The translations under genes were made by a program, and so were the position numbers. The notes beneath the pieces were generated by a model. That model saw nothing but the letters and a program-made list of their open reading frames with translations. It was not told where the DNA came from and searched no databases. Source: Spirochaetaceae bacterium (GTDB lineage: Bacteria; Spirochaetota; Spirochaetia; SZUA-6; Fen-1364). Taken from it: a stretch of 16,645 nt of DNA. The stretch covers positions 1 to 16,645 of the forward strand of contig PMZS01000216.1 in assembly GCA_003170115.1 (NCBI GenBank), in the 5' to 3' direction. Below are positions 13,756-16,645 of this stretch, piece by piece (positions within the stretch are counted from its first letter, which is position 1; the number at the start of each line of letters is the position of its first letter).

Positions 13756-14661
13756 TTGAAGAACACACGCGACATCATACTCAAGGCACGCGAGCTCGGC
13801 CTCGGCATCCCCGCGTTCAACGTCGCTCACCTGCCGATGACGGAGCCGATCATCCGCGCGGTGCGCGACCAGGACTCCTTCGCCCTCGTGGAGGTTTCGC
13901 GAATCGACTGGGTGAAGTTCGGCGCGAAAAGCCCCGCCGCGGTGATCGCCGAGTTCCGCGCGCATGACGACCCGCGCCACGTGAGGATCCATCTCGACCA
14001 TGTGCCGGTGATCGACGAGGACCAGAAGAAGGTCGATTACCGGGCGATCATCGAAGGGGCGATTGCCCTCGGCTATCAGTCCGTCATGGTCGACGCCTCA
14101 CGGTTGTCACTGGAGGACAACATCCGCGTGACGCGGGAGATCTCCGACCTGGCACATCGGACCGGCATCCCGGTCGAATCTGAGTTGGGCGCCGTGCTCG
14201 GCCACGAGGCCGGACCCCTGCCGCCGTACGAGGAGCTGTTCAAGTCCGGAAAAGGCTTCACGCGATCCGACGAGGCAGCCCGGTTCGTGCGCGAATCCGG
14301 CTGCGACTGGCTGTCCGTTGCAATCGGCAACATACATGGCGCCGTGGGTGAGGCCACGAAGGACCAGAAGAAAGTGGAGGCACGGCTGGCCCTGGACCAC
14401 CTCTCGAAGCTCGCAGAAGTGACCCGTGTACCGCTTGTCCTGCACGGCGGCTCGGGGATCAGGCAGGAGGACATGCTCGCCTCCATGAAGAGGGGTATTG
14501 CCAAGGTGAACGTCGGGACCGAGATCCGCCAGGTCTACGAGCAGGCGCTGAAGGCCGGCGGAAACAAAAAGGCCGCACAGGACGCGGTGTACGCCCGCAC
14601 GTCGTCCCTGATCAAGGACTGGTTCAAGCTCACCGGCATCCGAGGGAGCCTCACGTCCTGA
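13756..14661 (+). CDS. Class II (zinc) ketose-bisphosphate aldolase
   Basis: 301 residues from TTG 13756, chosen because GAGGGAG lies 7 bases upstream and the protein then begins K-N-T-R-D-I-I-L-K-A-R, as in the family. An ATG at 13708 would add a non-conserved, Pro/Arg-rich leader. Zinc ligands and acid are visible: Asp81-His82 in RIHLDHV, His194 in GNIHGAVG and His230 in LHGGSGI, with ESELGAVLGHE (141-151), SVMVDAS (109-115) and the phosphate-binding KVNVGTEIRQ near the end. It cleaves ketose 1,6-bisphosphates (fructose or tagatose) or 1-phosphates to DHAP and an aldehyde; the exact one cannot be told. It is flanked by two sugar kinases. Its stop overlaps the convergent FGGY kinase gene by 11 bases. 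Confidence 0.88.
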   Translation: MKNTRDIILKARELGLGIPAFNVAHLPMTEPIIRAVRDQDSFALVEVSRIDWVKFGAKSPAAVIAEFRAHDDPRHVRIHLDHVPVIDEDQKKVDYRAIIEGAIALGYQSVMVDASRLSLEDNIRVTREISDLAHRTGIPVESELGAVLGHEAGPLPPYEELFKSGKGFTRSDEAARFVRESGCDWLSVAIGNIHGAVGEATKDQKKVEARLALDHLSKLAEVTRVPLVLHGGSGIRQEDMLASMKRGIAKVNVGTEIRQVYEQALKAGGNKKAAQDAVYARTSSLIKDWFKLTGIRGSLTS

Positions 14662-16174
14662 GGTAGTCCTTCATCAGGGGCCACAGGGCCCTGTACTTTT
14701 CAAACCTCTCCCCGTATGCCCGCTGCCGGGCCGGGTCAGGCTCGAAGCGCTCGCCGAGGGAGACCATGGCCTTCACCCCGTCCTCCACCGAGCGGAATGC
14801 CCCGGTGCCCACGCCTGCGAGGATCGCCACGCCAAGGCTGCCCGCTTCCGACACCCGCGCGCGCACTATCGGCTTGCCGAGGATGTCGGCCGAAATCTGC
14901 AGCCATGCGTCCGACTTGCTCCCCCCGCCCACGGCACGCAGCTCGCGCAGGGCAATGCCGGTATCCGCGACGGAGTCCACCACGGTCTTGTGGTAGAAGA
15001 CCACCCCCTCCATGATCCCTTTCAATATGTCTCCGCGCGTGGTGTCCAGCTTCAACCCGGAGATCACTCCGGCGGAGTTGGTGACGAACTCCGGGGGGCC
15101 GGTGACGGTGAAGTGCGGCAGGACGAAGACACTGGAAGGGCCGGCGGGTATTTCCCCGACCAGGTCCGCGTACACGTCCCGTCCCGCACGCTCTGATGCT
15201 TCCTTGTCCGCCCGGGCGAAGGTATCCCGGTACCATTTCAAGAGTATCCCGCCCTGGTTGTAGATGAAGCTCACAAACCGGCCGGGCGCCGCGTGGTGCT
15301 CGGTGTTCAGTCCCCACCGCATCATGACCTCTGGAGGCTTGCGCCCGACAAACACGGGCATGATAGTCAGGTAGGTGCCCATGCCGCTCATCCCGAAACC
15401 GGCGTCCGTGACGCCGCAGCCCAGGGCGTTGGCGCATTGGTCATGCGCGCCGGCGACGATCGCGGTGCCCTTTGAGAGTCCCAGCTCCTCCGCGATCGGC
15501 CCCGAGACGGTTCCGATCCGCGTCCCCGCGGCCACGGGGTCGGGGAGCTTTGAAAGATCAATACCGGCGATGTCCGCGATTTCCTTCGACCAGGTGCAGG
15601 AGTCCAGGTCGAAGAGGAGAGTGCGGTTTGCCAGTGAATAGTCCACGGTGGGCTCGGCGCCGAGCATGAAGGAGACGAACCCGCTCCAGAGGAGGAACTT
15701 CCACGCCCCCGCGTAGATCTCGGGCGTGTGGTCGCGGATCCACATCAGCTTCGGGAGGCTGAACTGGATTCCCAGGATGTTCCCATTGATCCGGTACAGT
15801 TTCTCGGCGCCGAGCCCTGAAGAGAGCAGCGGCAGGTACTCCTCGCCCCGGCTGTCGATGAGCAGGAGAGAGTTCCCCAGGATCCGCCGATCTCGGGAGA
15901 CCGGGACCATCGACTCTCCCATCGACGAGACTGCGAGAGAGGTCACCGGATTCTGCATCGCAGTATTCCGCGGGTTCTGCGCCGCGGCTTTCACGGCCTT
16001 CCCAATGGTGCGCCGCACACGGGCCCACACGTCGGAGGGGTCGAGCTCGAGCCACCCCGGCCGCGGCCGTACCATGTCGTATTCATCGTAGGCGAATGCG
16101 AGGGATTCCCCCTCGTCGGAGAATACCGAGGCCTTGCAGCCGGTCGTGCCGACGTCGATACCCAGAAAACTCAT
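14651..16174 (-). CDS. FGGY-family carbohydrate kinase, xylulokinase-like
   Basis: 507 residues from ATG 16174, with the family start F-L-G-I-D-V-G-T-T-G; the frame upstream of it is not conserved. The phosphate-binding D-V-G-T-T-G is at 7-12, PGWLELDPSDVW at 39-50, the sugar-side I-D-S-R-G at 106-110, and the catalytic Asp245 in AGAHDQCANALGCG. The C-terminal ATP site is R-A-V-G-G-G-S-K-S-D-A-W and ASVSEAG-like R-V-S-E-A-G-S-L-G. Family members phosphorylate xylulose, ribulose, fuculose, erythritol, glycerol or autoinducer-2. The GAHDQ form of the catalytic motif is neither the classical xylulokinase nor glycerol kinase form, so the substrate is open. The perfect box TTGACA (minus strand, complement of 16204-16209) could be its -35. 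It diverges from a truncated LacI-like regulator. Confidence 0.87.
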   Translation of the reverse strand: MSFLGIDVGTTGCKASVFSDEGESLAFAYDEYDMVRPRPGWLELDPSDVWARVRRTIGKAVKAAAQNPRNTAMQNPVTSLAVSSMGESMVPVSRDRRILGNSLLLIDSRGEEYLPLLSSGLGAEKLYRINGNILGIQFSLPKLMWIRDHTPEIYAGAWKFLLWSGFVSFMLGAEPTVDYSLANRTLLFDLDSCTWSKEIADIAGIDLSKLPDPVAAGTRIGTVSGPIAEELGLSKGTAIVAGAHDQCANALGCGVTDAGFGMSGMGTYLTIMPVFVGRKPPEVMMRWGLNTEHHAAPGRFVSFIYNQGGILLKWYRDTFARADKEASERAGRDVYADLVGEIPAGPSSVFVLPHFTVTGPPEFVTNSAGVISGLKLDTTRGDILKGIMEGVVFYHKTVVDSVADTGIALRELRAVGGGSKSDAWLQISADILGKPIVRARVSEAGSLGVAILAGVGTGAFRSVEDGVKAMVSLGERFEPDPARQRAYGERFEKYRALWPLMKDYLRT

Positions 16175-16251
16175 GCAGGTAGGGAATGTCGGCGCGAGGG
16201 AGTTGTCAAGTCCAGCGACCAGAGAGTACGGTGGCGCCAGAAGGCAGTACA

Positions 16252-16464
16252 ATGAAGAATCCAAAACGTATCGAGGCCGCGCGGCTGGCGGGCGTTTCGG
16301 AATCGACGGTGTCCCGTTCTCTCAACGATTCTTGCCTCATCTCCCACCAGTGCAAGCAAAAGGTGCGGGAGGCGGCGAAACGGCTCGGCCACTGGACCTA
16401 CCTCGATTATTTTGAGGTCAGCATAGTCGGGGTAACTTCATTGTCAATTGTTGATGGGGCGTAA
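16252..16464 (+). pseudogene. LacI-family regulator, truncated after the DNA-binding domain
   Basis: ATG 16252 opens a LacI-type helix-turn-helix: K-N-P-K-R-I-E-A-A-R-L-A-G-V-S-E-S-T-V-S-R-S-L-N-D, then I-S-H-Q-C-K-Q-K-V-R-E-A-A-K-R-L-G-H. The hinge differs from the usual L-G-Y-x-P-N, and V-S-I-V-G-V-T-S-L-S-I-V may be the first strand of the sugar-binding core. The frame stops at TAA 16462-16464 after 70 residues instead of ~340. The sugar-binding domain is gone. The stop is created at a GTAAG that looks like the end of an inserted IS66-type element. It is divergent from the FGGY kinase, 77 bases away, and was probably its local regulator. Confidence 0.72.
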
Positions 16465-16645
16465 GTATTCAGCTCGTTTGATCCGGAATACCGGACAAAT
16501 GTTGGGAATTCAGGAAATGCGAAAACTGTGTGATGCTTCGTCTCATGGGTGGGGAATTCAAGAAGCATTTGCCGCGGATCGAACGGGCACAGATTCTGAA
16601 CGCGTACAAGGCCGGTCCTGAGGCCGTCGTCTCGCTGTTCGAGTA
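16461..16645 (+). mobile_element. Left end of an IS66-family-like insertion sequence (continues beyond window)
   Basis: GTAAGTATTC at 16461 resembles the 5'-GTAA terminal start of IS66-family elements; another GTAA at 16432 is an alternative. The sequence from here is less GC-rich than the upstream genes and leads into a transposase start at 16533. The right end, inverted repeat and 8-bp target duplication lie outside the window. Confidence 0.5.
16533..16645 (+). CDS. IS66-like transposase, N-terminal start only
   Basis: From ATG 16533 the frame stays open to the window end, giving 37 residues. The piece I-E-R-A-Q-I-L-N-A-Y-K-A-G-P-E-A-V-V-S-L-F-E matches the opening of single-gene IS66-type transposases, where Y-x-x-G-P-E-A-V-V-x-L precedes a coiled coil and an N-S-x-N-S-S-K-P-P-S motif. 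That confirming part would lie just past the edge. A nearby ATG at 16545 is an alternative start. Only the short N-terminus is visible, so the family call is tentative. Confidence 0.55.
   Translation, partial: MLRLMGGEFKKHLPRIERAQILNAYKAGPEAVVSLFE

Noticed and set aside
6886..14661. Myo-inositol (iol) cluster: IolE/IolI-like barrel, IolC-like kinase, IolJ-like aldolase
   Set aside because: The barrel has the ketose 3-epimerase residue set, the kinase motifs are fructokinase-like, and no IolD, IolB or IolG is present.
1..16645. CRISPR array, tRNA, rRNA or riboswitch
   Set aside because: No regularly spaced repeats of CRISPR type, no cloverleaf-like segment and no conserved riboswitch core was seen; the longest non-coding stretch is under 300 bases.

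Overview
This is a high-GC bacterial chromosome segment made of sugar and nucleoside catabolism genes, interrupted by a patch of mobile-element and toxin-antitoxin debris. Nothing in it fixes the taxonomy. High GC, short intergenic gaps, clear GGAGG-type ribosome sites and the gene mix fit an environmental heterotroph, but I would not name a phylum. I see no tRNA, rRNA or CRISPR array.

Layout. (1) 1-1047: the 3' end of a type I restriction subunit gene (hsdR). (2) 1058-4029: a tight + strand operon encoding a beta-hydroxyacid dehydrogenase, an RpiB/LacA-type isomerase, DhaK and DhaL. dhaK has no ordinary start codon; an ACG sits exactly where the Met is expected. (3) 4058-4409: the decayed C-terminal end of an FTR1-like iron permease. 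(4) 4411-6751: a MocA-like nucleotidyltransferase (-), divergent from a long adenosine deaminase (+) whose 3' end overlaps a DinB-family gene. (5) 6820-9205: a strong promoter drives a ketose 3-epimerase (tagatose/psicose type) and a GH4 NAD-dependent glycosidase. (6) 9314-10905: a FabZ-like hotdog protein and an unusually long SDR with its own promoter. (7) 10906-12648: a wrecked IS110-family transposase and a PIN toxin/antitoxin pair (-) in which the toxin is frameshifted. (8) 12680-16174: a PfkB sugar kinase (-), a class II aldolase (+) and an FGGY kinase (-). (9) 16252-16645: a LacI-type regulator cut short by what looks like the left end of an IS66-family element running off the window.

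How the genes may work together (inference). The GH4 enzyme would release a hexose from a glycoside, the 3-epimerase would interconvert ketoses, FGGY or PfkB kinases would phosphorylate the sugar, and the class II aldolase would split the phosphate to C3 units. Independently, DhaK/DhaL plus the RpiB-like isomerase resemble tetrulose modules, in which a ketotetrose is phosphorylated and isomerised to an aldose phosphate. No transporter gene is seen and the one local LacI regulator is truncated, so part of the system must lie elsewhere or be lost.

The best leads are the dhaK ACG start, the tetrulose-like operon, the rare-sugar gene set, the regulator loss by insertion, and the palindrome centred on the antitoxin start codon.
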